Source: Congeria kusceri
Taxonomy: Eukaryota; Mollusca; Bivalvia; Myida; Dreissenidae
Direction: 5' to 3'
DNA: 64,000 nucleotides
NCBI GenBank assembly: GCA_027627225.1
Contig: CM051026.1
Coordinates: forward strand, 8,524,925-8,588,924
In this document: positions 44,105-55,900 of the stretch, one piece after another
Numbering within the stretch: position 1 is the first letter of the stretch
How the letters are laid out: every line of letters begins with the position of its first letter
Made by a program: the position numbers and the translations under genes
The notes under the pieces: generated by a model
Told to the model about the DNA's origin: nothing
Seen by the model: the letters and a program-made list of their open reading frames with translations, nothing else
Database searches by the model: none

Positions 44105-44725
44105 AAAGCAAGAGGGCCGTAAGGAGCTAAGGATCTATTGTTCTGGGCAAGTTTCATAAAGATTCGGCTATAAATGTGGCCTATAGTGTTCACAAGATTA
44201 TTTTTTTTCATTTTGGCCTAGTTACCTAGTTTTTTGACCCCATGTGACCTGGTTTTGAACGTGTCCCAGATATCATTAAGACAAATGTTCTGAGCAAGTT
44301 TATTGATGAATTGGCTATAAATCTGGCCTCTGGAGTGTTCACAAGCTTTTTCTTCAATTTGGCCTGGTGACCTAGTTTCTAACCCAACGTGACCCAGTTT
44401 CGAACTCGTCCCAGATATTATTGAAAAAATTGTTCTGAGCAAGTTTCTAGAAGATTGGGTAAAAAATATGACATTAAGAGTGTTCACCAGCTTTTTATTC
44501 AATATGACCTAGTGACCAAGTTTTTAACCCCACATGACCCAGTTTCGAACTCGTCCGAGATATCATTAGAACAAATGTTCTGAGCAAGTTTCATGAAGAG
44601 TGGGCAATAAATGGGCCTCTAGAGTGTTCACAAGGTAAATGTTGAAGACAAACGATTCACGACGGACGATGGACAAAAGGCGATCACAAAAGCTCACCAT
44701 GAGCACATTGTGCTCAGGTGAGCTA
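44105..44725 (+). repeat. ~145-bp tandem repeat, four units, with head and hairpin tail
   Basis: The head is AAGCAAGAGGGCCGTAAGG. Units carry GTTCTGAGCAAGTTTCAT and TGACCCAGTTTCGAACTCGT at about 44140, 44287, 44432 and 44576. The tail has CGACGGACGATGGACAAAAG and the hairpin AGCTCACCATGAGCAC...GTGCTCAGGTGAGCT at 44691-44724, the same as at 6236-6269. Confidence 0.85.
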
Positions 44726-45520
44726 ACAAGGCCCTAGGTTGTGCCCCTAAACTGATCGTTATCGCTAATCTCAGACAACAGCCTTAGGCAACTTGTAGGC
44801 AAGGTTTCACGGCAGGAAGTGGGGACAGTTGGGGCATGTGTTCATAACTAACCCCTACAAGATCTTTAGCGCGAATTCATAACACCACTTGAGTAACATC
44901 ATAGCATCTGTGCTTAAGTGACGTGTCAACTATCGCTTTAAACTCATTCTGTGTCAAAGTAATGGTCACAAAGCTCAAAAGCGTGGAAAAATCACTATAG
45001 CCCCCATTTTTATTTAACTGTTATGAATAAGTTTAACTTAACATTATTAATATGAAATCGAGAAGTTACCTATTTCTCAACTATTATCTTTGAAAATAAC
45101 TCCTTAACTGCTTAATATGATATTCGATTTTTTTTTAAACGAAGCCTTCTGAAGATTAGTGAAAGTGGTCCAAATTGCATCAAAAGTTTGATCTCACATG
45201 TGTATAGTTTGTAGTTTATGAGGGTTTTTCACAGAAAATTCATCATAATGCAGGGATTTTTTTCACCAGTTGGGGATGGGGCCTTTTGTCCTAATTTGGG
45301 GGAAAGTATCGTTATTTTTGGCATTTTGGGGAAAACTCTTAATAGCAGGGCAATGAAAAATCTTGGGGTTCGATCAGTTTTAGGCAAAATCTGCATGATT
45401 TAAGAGAATATTTTTGAGGGAATGACGTCTTATATCCGCCTCTACTATAGAAGGAGACAAGATTCTGTGTTTGATAAACACACATGCCCCCGGTTCAGGT
45501 GCTGGGTAGCCAATTTCATA
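44726..45520. other. Non-genic; transposon-end fragment
   Basis: TGCAGGGATTTTTTTCACC at 45250-45268, followed by GGGGATGGGGCC and GGGGGAAAGTATCG, resembles a hAT-like left end (compare 11538 and the G-rich inner part of the insertion at 3546). No matching right end was found. No gene. Confidence 0.4.
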
Positions 45521-45905
45521 GTCCAAATTAGGTCAAGCTCAAAGTGAGATTGGGTGATATGGGTGGATTGGGGATAGTCATATGCAACAACTGTGTAAGC
45601 ATCCAAGTGTTGTAGCAAGCGGTGTTGGTGCTAAACGAAATGTTAAATCTAGTTAACCAAGAAGCAACCCATTTTAATTATTCTAAGTGAAAATTAGGTC
45701 AAGGTCAAAGTGAGGTTGAGTGATATGTGTGGATTGGGAACAGTCATAAGTAACAACTGTGTAAATATCCAAGTAATGTAGTAAGTGGTGTTGGTGCTAG
45801 ACAAAAAGGTAAAATCTAGTTAACTAAGAAATGGCACTTTTGAATTATTACAAGTCCACATTAGGTCAAGGTCAAAGTGAGGCTGAGTGATATGGGTGGG
45901 TCGGG
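45521..45905 (+). repeat. ~165-bp tandem repeat, three units
   Basis: Units carry TTAGGTCAAGGTCAAAGTGA, TGATATGGGTGGATTGGG and GTGGTGTTGGTGCTAGAC at about 45531, 45693 and 45863. The third unit is truncated by the element at 45928. Confidence 0.8.
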
Positions 45906-45927
45906 AATGGATTGATTCATGAGTGGG

Positions 45928-46874
45928 CAGTGTTCTGGCGAAGCCCCGAAATTGCTATTTTATCGCTTATTTTTCACAAATGTCGCAAAAAAATTGGTCT
46001 TGTAGCGATTTTGTCGGATACAAAATTTAATGGGACAAATCGTCAAAAATGCGAAACAATTTTGGGACGAATATCAAATGTCTCGAAGTGTGCTGAGTAC
46101 GAACCAAACATCCGATTGAGGTCTGCTTTCTGATTTGTTTAATTAAATATGGAGCTACAATCTTCGCCAATAGATAACATTATGCGTTCGAACTTTATCT
46201 CAATATTGAAGAGTATTCATTTTGTTTTCCAAGTTGTCTGCTGCGTCGCCTAAGAAAAAAAGCCTCGAACGTTATATTGAATAATTTCTCCTTACAAAAC
46301 ATCAAAACATAAGAGTTTGTTGGTAACGATAAGTCTGACCGTTGCTTCGCAAGCTGCCTGCAACCCTATCAATAAAGCTGGTGAGGGTCTAGAAGTTTTT
46401 TTGACAGAAACTCAAAGTGACAGTGTCACGAATTTGACGTAAAAACCAGAACGAAAATTCCAACATTCTTAGTTTAAAAAACACAATTGGCTTGCCTATA
46501 ATGTTGAAGGAAATTTTATGACGCGTTCACTTTTATTAAGCACAAAACAAATAACATTTCCATTGAAAGTCACTAATTTTAAGTTTATTAGTTATATCAG
46601 TTATTTGTGTTGAGCAGTTTATAATTAAGATAAAACAACAAAACATTAACTGTGTTTCTAATGTTAACTGCTGTTGGTTAAACTCATACCAACCACTGAC
46701 ACTTAAACAAGACATAACTAGTCAAGGTAAATAAATCTTTGTAATTGATTTTATCATTTGTAGGAAATTGTAGGTGTATTTTGTTTGTGAGCCCAAAAAA
46801 TTGGAAATGTCCCCAATTGTTCATGACCTTTGAGACAAATGTCTCACCTTTTGTGATACCTCGCCAGAACACTG
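45928..46874. mobile_element. 0.95-kb element with CAGTGTTCTGGCGA inverted ends
   Basis: CAGTGTTCTGGCGAAG at 45928 is mirrored by CTCGCCAGAACACTG ending at 46874. Flanks share GAGTGGG (45921-45927) and GAGCGGG (46874-46880), a possible diverged target duplication. A CAGTG terminus with a duplication near 8 bp would fit hAT. The interior has a 73-codon frame without domain, so it is probably non-autonomous. Confidence 0.6.
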
Positions 46875-47140
46875 AGCGGGTGAATGAATAGATAAATAAA
46901 AGAATGGAAGGATAAAAGAGTGAGTAAATGAATGAATGGGTTAATGAATAAATGAATGCGTAAATGAATGAGTGAGTAAAGGAATGAATGATGAGTGTGT
47001 AAATAAACAGATGGATGAATGAACGAACAAATTAATGAACGAAAGGACGGATGGACGGACAAAGGAACAAATGAATAAGACCTCCATTCCCTCTGGCGTG
47101 TGCCCCCAGGACAGGCATATCTGGATCCGGCCCTGGAATT
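46875..47140. repeat. GAAT-type tetranucleotide tract and repeat remnant
   Basis: Degenerate GAATGAATAAATGAATG repeats to about 47075, followed by TCCCTCTGGCGTGTGCCCCC and AGGACAGGCATATCTGGATC, shared with about 9620-9660. The 99-codon minus-strand frame here is a repeat artefact. Confidence 0.7.
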
Positions 47141-47744
47141 CACTATAACGGAAATTCATACTGTGTTCAAACTCCTCCACTTCTTCTTTTTAACTGCACT
47201 TTTGTGGCTATTTTTTCTCTGGATTAATTTGTAAAATATGGAAATGCTTTCAGCTGGCATTTTGTGATTAAAATTGCTCAAAACAAATTGTCTGGTAGGT
47301 GAAAATACAATGTCAATCAATTAGCCAGAATATAGGCTTCAGAGAGCAATATTCTTCCATCATACATGTGCATAAAAAAGCCTTTCAGGGCAAGATTACC
47401 TAGTTTCACGAGAGGCCTTTATTGTTCCTGCACAAGTATTGATATGAATATAGAACACGTCAACTAATCAAACAACTGTGAACTGTATCTGTTTGCATCG
47501 CGATTTCTATGATAAACACTCAGACAATTATTTAAATCACTTAGCTATTGAGATATAGAAAGATAATTGTCCTTATAAGGTGGCACATATATAAAGTAGC
47601 ATATGACTGTCATTTAAAGGGACCATTTTCATATTTGGATACAAAACATTGTCTTCATATTCTGCCTTAAATATTATTGCAAAATTGTGCAGTGCTGAGG
47701 TTTTTAATAGAATTATTAATTAGGTGGTCAGGATGTGCTATGCA

Positions 47745-48200
47745 TTTTAAAGGGACTTTTTCACATATTTTCTCATTTTTGAAAAATGACATTTCATATA
47801 AAAACTGCAAAACATTAAGCAGATGGACTAACCAAAAACAAATATAATATAAAGCAAAAAGAATAATGAAAAGATTTGCCTTCGACTCAAACCTACAACC
47901 GCTGCGATCAAAAATCGGTCTAACCACTCGGCTATTCTGACTAAAAGTCGTGGTAGTGAATTTTTAACGCTATGCAAGTGATACAAGTGTTATCCAATTT
48001 AGTGCTGAAAAGCGTTACGGAACACTTTAGAATTTGATACATTTCAATTGATGATTTTTCATAACAAGAGAGGACAGCGCGCTCGACTTTTCTTGTGCTT
48101 GTCAGAGTTACTGGCATTTTTTTTCTAAAACAAGAAACAAAGAATTCTACGAAAACCAAATTTTCAAACGAAATGCATAAAAGTCAGCAAATTAGTAAAA
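47745..48200 (-). repeat. tRNA-derived SINE
   Basis: In reverse complement, 47934-47917 reads TAGCCGAGTGGTTAGACC (A box) and 47893-47884 reads GGTTTGAGTC (B box), at near-tRNA spacing. Both boxes match consensus well. It lies in sequence absent from copy A, so it inserted after the duplication or was lost from A. Confidence 0.6.
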
Positions 48201-49205
48201 TGTTTAGTAATGGTAAACTTAACCTTGACCCACCCACCCCATATGCAATCCCAAGCGAGGGCTTGATATAAGGTATCTATGTATTAAGTTTCATTAAAAT
48301 ATCTCAATGTGTTCTCAAGTTATTGAGCGGAAACCATTTTTCTATTTTTAATAACACTGACCTGACCCCACCCACCCCATATGCAATCCCAAGCGAGGTC
48401 TCGATATAAGGCATCTATGTATAAAGTTTAATACAAATATCTCAATGCATTCTCAAGTTATTCAGCTAAAAGCATTTCAATTGTTAGTTACAGTGACCTT
48501 GACCCCACCCATCCCATATGCAATCCCAAGCGAAGTCTCAACATAGGGTATATATTTATAAAGTTTCATTAAAATATCTCAATATCTCAATGCGTTCTCA
48601 AGTTATCGAGCGAAAACCTTTTTCTATTTTAGTAACAGCGACCTTGACCCTATACGCAATCGCAAGTGAGGTCTCGATATAAGGTATGTACGTATCATTA
48701 AAATATCTCAATGCGTTGTCAAGTTATTGAGCGGAAACCGTTTGTCTATTTTAGTAACAGTGACCTTGACCCCACCCACCCCATATGCAATATGCCATGG
48801 AGGTCTCGCTATAAAGCATGCATGTATAAACTTTAATACAAATATCTCAATGTATTCTCAAGTTATTGAGCTCAAAGCGTTTCAATTTTTAGTTACAGTG
48901 ACCATGACCCCACCCATCCCATATGCAATCCCAAGCGAAATCTCAACATAGGGTATATATTTATAAAGTTTAATACAAATATCTCAAATTATTGAGCAGA
49001 AAACAATTTTTCCATTTTTAGTAACAGTGACCTTGATCTTGATCCAACCGACCCCATACGCAATCCCATAAGGTATCAATGTTTGAAGTTTCATTACAAT
49101 AGCTTAATCCGTTCTCGAGTTAGAGAGCGGAAACAAAACTTTGAGAAATTAGCCTACCGAAAAACTTGGCTTGCCCTTTCTTCGTAAAGTCGAGCTAAAA
49201 AAAAC
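48201..49205 (+). repeat. ~135-bp tandem repeat, seven units
   Basis: Units carry GTGACCTTGACCCCACCCAC, CCATATGCAATCCCAAGCGA and TCTCAATGCGTTCTCAAGTT at about 48222, 48358, 48495, 48638, 48760, 48897 and 49026. Ends with GCTTGCCCTTTCTTCGTAAA and GTCGAGCTAAAA, a tail like that at 21320. Confidence 0.85.
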
Positions 49206-50006
49206 TCTATAGTGCTATTTTGCTTGATTATATATATATATAATGTATTTTTTTTTTTGGGCTTTATGACAAAATTTTAGAAATTTGTCAGTTTGCCAAT
49301 CTGTGAACACGTCCCTAGTCCAACATAACACAAATTAATCTTTCATTCTAAATGTATGAATGAAATGATACATAGCCTTAGGAATAAAAAGTTTAATGGC
49401 CCTTTTTTGATATCATAACTGTGACATACATCGGTCATTTCATGCTGATATATAGAAAAATCACAGTCCTGAATCTGCTTTATTTAGTGCACAGATGACT
49501 AGTTTACACCCGAATCATCACTATCTAACTTTAAGATAAATAGTTTGCGTCATTAATCTGACCTCCGACATTTTCACAATCATTGTGGACGATGATCCTA
49601 GACGTCCTGTGATCCTTACATTGAACCTTAAACTCTCACTGTCAGGTGATTTTTAAACGTGAGATTGTTCATGTGATGCCCTGATAGAGGGAATGATAAC
49701 CTAATTTTTATCTTCCTATACGCTGATTGAAATAGTATCATCCCACTCAGGGTTTATAATTCGTTCACAGCTATAGAAACAGGGATTGCGCAATCAATTG
49801 TCTGTATTGCCCAGCTTGTCCCAGAGCATATACGGGCAAGTGAAAACTTGCCACAATTACTAATAAATACTGTACAGGACAGAAAATCTGCACAAATCAT
49901 TTGCCAAAAACAGACAAGTAAGGCAATACAAGAGTTCCCCATCCCTGGAAAAGTTTGTGAATATACTATTAGATATCGCATATAAAAGTTCTTATATTCT
50001 ACTAAC

Positions 50007-50118
50007 CTTGGGTGCTGTTTGGCTGCAGGTGGCAGCCATCAAAGCACTCGTCACTGGGCGGTCCTTCCAAGTTCAAGTCACATGTACAGGTGACATCTGA
50101 GGTGTAGCCTTCAGTACT
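50007..50118 (-). CDS. Candidate Cys-rich exon, unrecognised gene
   Basis: The reverse complement runs from a TTATTGCAG acceptor to an AAG|GTTAGT donor: 37 codons plus one base, open in phase 0. Residues STEGYTSDVTCTCDLNLEG and then a DECFDGCHLQPN stretch give four cysteines in a C-x-C...C-x3-C pattern, as in small extracellular EGF- or follistatin-like modules, though it fits no family clearly. The exon is conserved in copy A (19191-19298), where one base is lost. Neighbouring exons were not found, so gene extent is unknown. Confidence 0.35.
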
Positions 50119-51956
50119 CTGCAATAACAGAGAAACATTGTATACATCAAATACAAAATAACCAACTTCATAGTTCATTGAACTGCAATAAATGTAGAAT
50201 TCATACAATTTCAACACACTGAGTACTTTCTGATTACGTGCGAGACACGCAGTAATTGACTACCTGGGTACCTGGCGCTAAATTACCCAGGTACCAAAAA
50301 TGTTTCTTTTGCTTGAACAGAAACCAGTCAGAATTCATTGTATCAAATTGCATATACAGGCGTTTGAAACAGTTACTGTCTTAACTAAAAATAAGTATAA
50401 TTAAAGAAACTAGAAATATAATTTCTTTCTACAAAGATATTAAAGTACATAATAAAATACTTGTATATAATGCACCCAAAATTGAAAATATTATTTTATA
50501 CATTGATGTCTTCAACTAATGTTATTTTAAAGCCGTATTGAAGGTTTATAACATATTATCAAGGGTATACAGTAATTATTTGCAATCCAGATAGTGGAGT
50601 TACCCGACGTGATACTTGATTACACTATCTAGATAGTCTTATTGATAAGTGTTTCAACAAGTTTAGTGATACTTATTATAAAGGCCAACAAAATCAATTG
50701 TGTTTTTCCGGTAACGGTCTCAAAAAAGTTAGGTAGGGTCAGGATTGACTTTTTTTAAGACACATTTTGGTAAAAAGAATAAAATGAAAATTATCTAAAA
50801 TCTGACAAAAACGGATTTCACTGCAAACAATCGCCACTAGAAACTTTGGGGTCAGGTTGCCCGAAACACATACATTATTTGTTGGCCTAACTATTTTAAT
50901 AGTGCAAAACCGAAAGGTACAATTTTCATCAATTTACTACACTGAGAAAAAAAAAGAAGGTAGCCACTTGTATATCTTATTGTGTTTTGATACCTGAATT
51001 TAATAATTTAACACAAAATCAATGTAACTTTAATCAGGATGCAATACAAAGCTAACATTTTGTTCTGTATCAATTCCATTTTTATGGTAAAACACAAAAA
51101 AAACTGGTGTAAAAATGAAACTCACAGAGAACATAGTCAAAAAAAAGGAATCTTTAAAAACATTATTTTTTATTAGATTTTAATTTACAAGTATCGTTTT
51201 AAAGAGCATTGCCTTACACATGCAAGATCAAATTCATGCTTACTATTAAACCGTATCATTCAGTACCGAATAGCCCGCCAAAACTCGATTACCTCAAGTG
51301 CAGTGAACATAATAATGCACAAATTCTGTGCAAGTTTTCGTTGCAATCGATTCTGTGTGATCAGTTCGCTATATCATCCAAATCTCTAGCTAACTTGCGG
51401 ATCTCAAGATGTTCAGCAGTTTGTATTGTTAAAATCAATCAACATTCTTGGTAAGGAAAATTTGAACAACGCGTTGAAAATATCGCAAATTTTAACAAGG
51501 GAGCTAACCTTGTAAGTTTAAATTAGGTTACACAACACCATTCAGCACAAATATCAGTCGTGTCAATATCTTGATTGTTTTCTAAAGCATTTATTGTTCC
51601 TCTTATTCATTGTGCTCTGCTGCCAAGGATAAACTCCCCCGCAACGATTGATCTCTGTTTTGACGTATGTCCTGTTCTCGACCGGTATTTTTGATCTCCT
51701 CTGTAATTATTGGTGTAACCTGTTATGATTTATTTCGCCTGCCATGACTGACTTCCTTTTTATGACTGATCTCCCCTGTTATGATTGACCTTACCTGTAT
51801 TTATTGACTCATCTTCCATTTTACCTTTGATTGTTGTGGTTGAACAGTTGTGATTGATATTCCCTGTTACTATTAATAAGTGCTATTCTTGCGATTCCGC
51901 CCCCGGTACAGCTTTTTGACTTACATATCCTTCGATATGGTTGGTGTATTTTTTTC

Positions 51957-52017
51957 ACTTGTGAAGCTTAAAGCCGATATCTTATATAATCATTGCAGAA
52001 TCAAAATAACACGCGAT
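51957..52017 (+). repeat. Single ancestral unit of the 56-bp satellite
   Basis: GTGAAGCTTAAAGCCGATAT, then CTTATATAATCATTGCAGAA and AACACGCGATACATTTT, match one unit plus the right flank of the 18-unit array at 29111-30117. Confidence 0.8.
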
Positions 52018-52465
52018 ACATTTTGAATATTCAGACATGTACAGTATATTTTGTCAATCCATTGATGCAATATATTATAATTTTTAATATATTTGTTTAC
52101 CTCATTCAGATTCCGTCAGTGTGTTTGTGTAATTGTATGTAACAGTACTCGTTTACATTTAATTACACAACTAATGAACGGAATGATTATCCAGTGTAGA
52201 TTCGCTGTTATTCTTTGCAAAATGCTGTGACAAATTAGAAAGGTATAAAAGACATTCCGTACAGTTACTAAGATTCGAATTCGCCTCGAAGTACAAGTAC
52301 GGTATGACAAGATGGTTTGTGTTACGCCGTGTTACAATTCATGTGTTGGTGCTTTTGCTGTTGATGTTTTAGAAGAGGAATTATTTAATCAAAGCAGCGA
52401 AGGTGTGCAATTGTTAAAAACGACCAACTACACATTAAATGTTAATTATTCAGGCGCGCAGATGC

Positions 52466-52950
52466 AGGCGCCATGCCCTCTGCCCTTCTAGATTAATAAA
52501 AATCATCATTTTTTAAAGAACATTTCTCACTGGTCTGCGACTGTTAAGAAAATAGGCCCGCGGCTGCAATACAATTGGGACCGCGGCTGCAACAGACATA
52601 GGGGCCGCAATTCTGATCAATTAACCAGTACACAGCGTGTCAGGAGGCTTTCGAAAATCGGCGGGCAACTGATTAAATTCAAATTCCTTTAAAACGGATG
52701 TTTCAAACCGACCTCGAAATTTTATTTTTCCTAAACGATCAAAAACCCCAAGCAGAGATCACTTAAAATGTTCAGTGGTTTGATACCAATCTTTGCTATA
52801 TTGCTTAATTTAATATTTATAGTGGTTTGAAATATTACTTTAGGAAAAAAACCTATTATAACCTAGTGTGCCCTTTAAGCAGTGTCACCACGCACAAAAA
52901 GCCCTTTATTCCAAGTCAAGCGCCATGCCCCTCTGCCCTTCTAGATTAAA
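52466..52950. repeat. Short direct repeats 450 bp apart
   Basis: GCGCCATGCCCTCTGCCCTT (continuing CTAGATTAA) occurs at about 52469 and again at about 52920 with one extra C. The interval includes GC-rich words (CCGCGGCTGCAA twice, about 52558-52592). Possibly the boundaries of a small insertion. Confidence 0.5.
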
Positions 52951-55900
52951 CACTAATTTGCTATTTAGGTAACGGATGTTTTAAATGTTGTTACACGTTG
53001 TAAGATATCTAAATAGATACTATCGTTGAACCCTGCATCTTTATTCCATTTAGGAATTTATCTGACCTTGAAATAATGACATAAATTATCAAACTGTGTA
53101 TCTTGAACAATCTCATTACGTTCATCTCCAGTCTGACGCTACTACGGTATATTATCCGCTGACTGGATCTGATGACTGCGCATTAGGGGTCACGTTCAGA
53201 TGACCTTGTCATGAGCCAATCATATTGTTGCCTTCAAAATGTTGAGGTTTAACATATATATATATAACACAAAAACTATGCACGAAAGTAACGTGAACTT
53301 CGGGCTGAGAATTGTATTTTTTGGAAGGTCATTTGAACGTGACCTGTTATACGATGCCTTCAGATCCTAACAACGTTAGGATTTGATTTTAATGAGATTG
53401 TATCTTGAATCACCACTTTTTGCAGAAAAATGCAGGAAAAGCCGTGTATAACATCGACATCGGGATCACCACCAAAATATTTGCTCATTGTTCATTGGCC
53501 AATTTCCAACCGAAAATGTCATGCAAATATATGAATCCATTCATAACTGTTTGTGTAACGTTGTAAACAAACGAACAGATAAACAAACTGTGTGTTTGTA
53601 AAAGTGTTTGAACCTTGATGGGGCACATCAGAATTACAAACAGCCTGTGTTTTCTTTACCAATTTCAATTGATATATATTGAACGGACGCATATGAAATT
53701 CGGATTTGTCATCACAATTTTGCGCAAACGAGCACTTATACGTGGAATATATGCTGCACTCGGAGCAGTCGAAGTACATTGGTAGTAGAAATCGTAGCAC
53801 GTGCATCTTTATTGGGTCCGTTTTATATTGAATAAACAACTGTAAAACTTGAAATCATGCAGATTCTGTTTAAAAAGAACTTTCAATCCATGCATTTGAC
53901 CCATACATGTAGTAACGAGGTACAGTATCATGTTTCCTTCAATAGCGCATTAAAAGAATCCGAAGAATTTGTAAAATGTGGTTGAAAATAGATATTATGT
54001 CTAAATTAAGGCAATTTAAAATTAAATGAATTTGTTTGTACAAACACGAATCAGGATGGTCCATTTAAAATACTCATTTACTATAGACAAGTGATGTTTA
54101 TTGATTTTGCGTTATACAAACCACACCAAATGGATTTTACTTAATGTTTGTATATTTATGTGAGGCAGCTACATTTATAAATATTTATGGGAAATGTTTA
54201 TTCAGTGGCAGCCCCAAAACGTTTTCCTGATCTGATATTAAATATAGGTTAGCTGTTGTACGTCTGAATAAAAAAAATTAAAGTGTATATAATTATTAAA
54301 CATTCGGGTAAGAAATTGAAGATATAAGTGGATACAGTTAAATGTTTGTATTTTATATGTTCTTCATTAAGCTTTTATTTAACATATACAAATACTCTTA
54401 TATAAACATTAAATTCACATACTAGAACATAATAATTGTGTAATAAGGTATTGCATATTAAAAAGGTATAATATCAAAAAACGATATACAGCCTAATCAT
54501 ATTGTTTCTTCATAAATTTTAATATCATTTGTAGTAAGTTAATAAAACATATTGAAATAACATTAATATTTCTGTTAAAAAACAAGTTCAATTCGAGCAG
54601 ACACCACAATTCTATAATAGCAAAAGTGGGGCGAATTGTTTTTGTGAAAACGTGCAAGGGGCGAAAAGTGAGATGAACGAAACTTCCTAGGGGCGAAACA
54701 TCAATAAAAATAGTGTTGAATATCCTACGTTAATCGGTTACCGTTTAATTGAATAGCGAAAAGAGCTCCTTTGTACAGAAAGAATCTTAAAATTATGTTT
54801 GGAAACACTGGTGCAAAAGTAAATATTAATAATTTGAAGATATATATATTAAAACATCTATATGGATATCTGTATAAATTTTAATCGAGTATTTTTAATT
54901 AAAAAAGATGATTATATAGTTTGTATATCATTGTGATTCCCATTTGGTAGATAGGATGCCCTTTCCGCTCTTCGGTGTTTTTGTTGTTGTTGTCCAAAAC
55001 AAGTACACCACAATGTCGGATATTTTGATAGGAAAGGTTGCAGAAATAAATAACTCGGCGAAACAACTGACACATAGGTAACACAGGTCATTAATACTAG
55101 TTTATTTTAAAGAAAACTTTAAACATGAACAAAAAACATTACCTTCCACCAATATTAATTATATGTTAATGTCGAAAACTCTAAATGATTGTGTGCCATT
55201 TTCTGTCACATGTTGATGTTCCACTTGTGTTATTAATATGTATCCCAACTCATTTGGGCTATAATCACATTTTGCAGCATTTTAAGATCAAAGTTGTTTC
55301 CGCAAAACCTTACCACCAGACGTCTCTTTACTGACTTGTTTATTTCCACTCCATTTGTCATCGTGTATCGTGACCGACATGTTTTCGTTACAATCCTATT
55401 TTTGGCATGTTTATTCAAATTATTGTTTACAGTGCAATGCCCAAAATAAAATCACCATGGTTTCATAAAACGAGGCGGTTATCATAGTCTATTTATAAGT
55501 GAAAAATGAGTCAGAAACGGAAAACACTGCGTGAAACACGTAAAGAAATTGTGATGCACGCACAATTTTAAGACTGTTGGGGTACATGCACTCATAAAAA
55601 ATGTATGGTCCAAACCTAGAACCAATTTTCAGGGCGGGCACTTTCTGTCGTCTTCATAGACGGATATTATACAAATCGGCGATGGATCCTGAATGTTTTA
55701 GCATATATGTTTATTTTCTCATTACACCAACTTTCAGGAATAAATCCAGTTTGGGCTGGATTTTCGCACCTTCATCACTCCTCTTAATTGACACTTGTTT
55801 TTTGTGACAATCAGTAACATGACCCGCTCATCATCAAAGTGTAACAGTTTAACGTCAACAGCTTGTATCGCGCATGCCACCCATAACAACGTCCTTTCAC

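Larger units (their letters stand above)
47226..52450 (+). repeat. Segmental duplication, copy B
   Basis: Paralogue of 17592-30500 in the same orientation, shorter because it lacks the hAT-like MITE, the 165-bp array, the palindromic elements and the expanded minisatellites of copy A. It has its own insertion (about 47745-49370) containing a tRNA-derived SINE and a 135-bp tandem array. Confidence 0.75.

Noticed and set aside
46844..47143. 99-codon frame rich in FIHPFIH-like words
   Set aside because: Produced by the GAAT tetranucleotide tract.
53519..53839. 106-codon minus-strand frame with several cysteines
   Set aside because: No family resemblance, no splice context and AT-rich codon use; within chance length for this composition.
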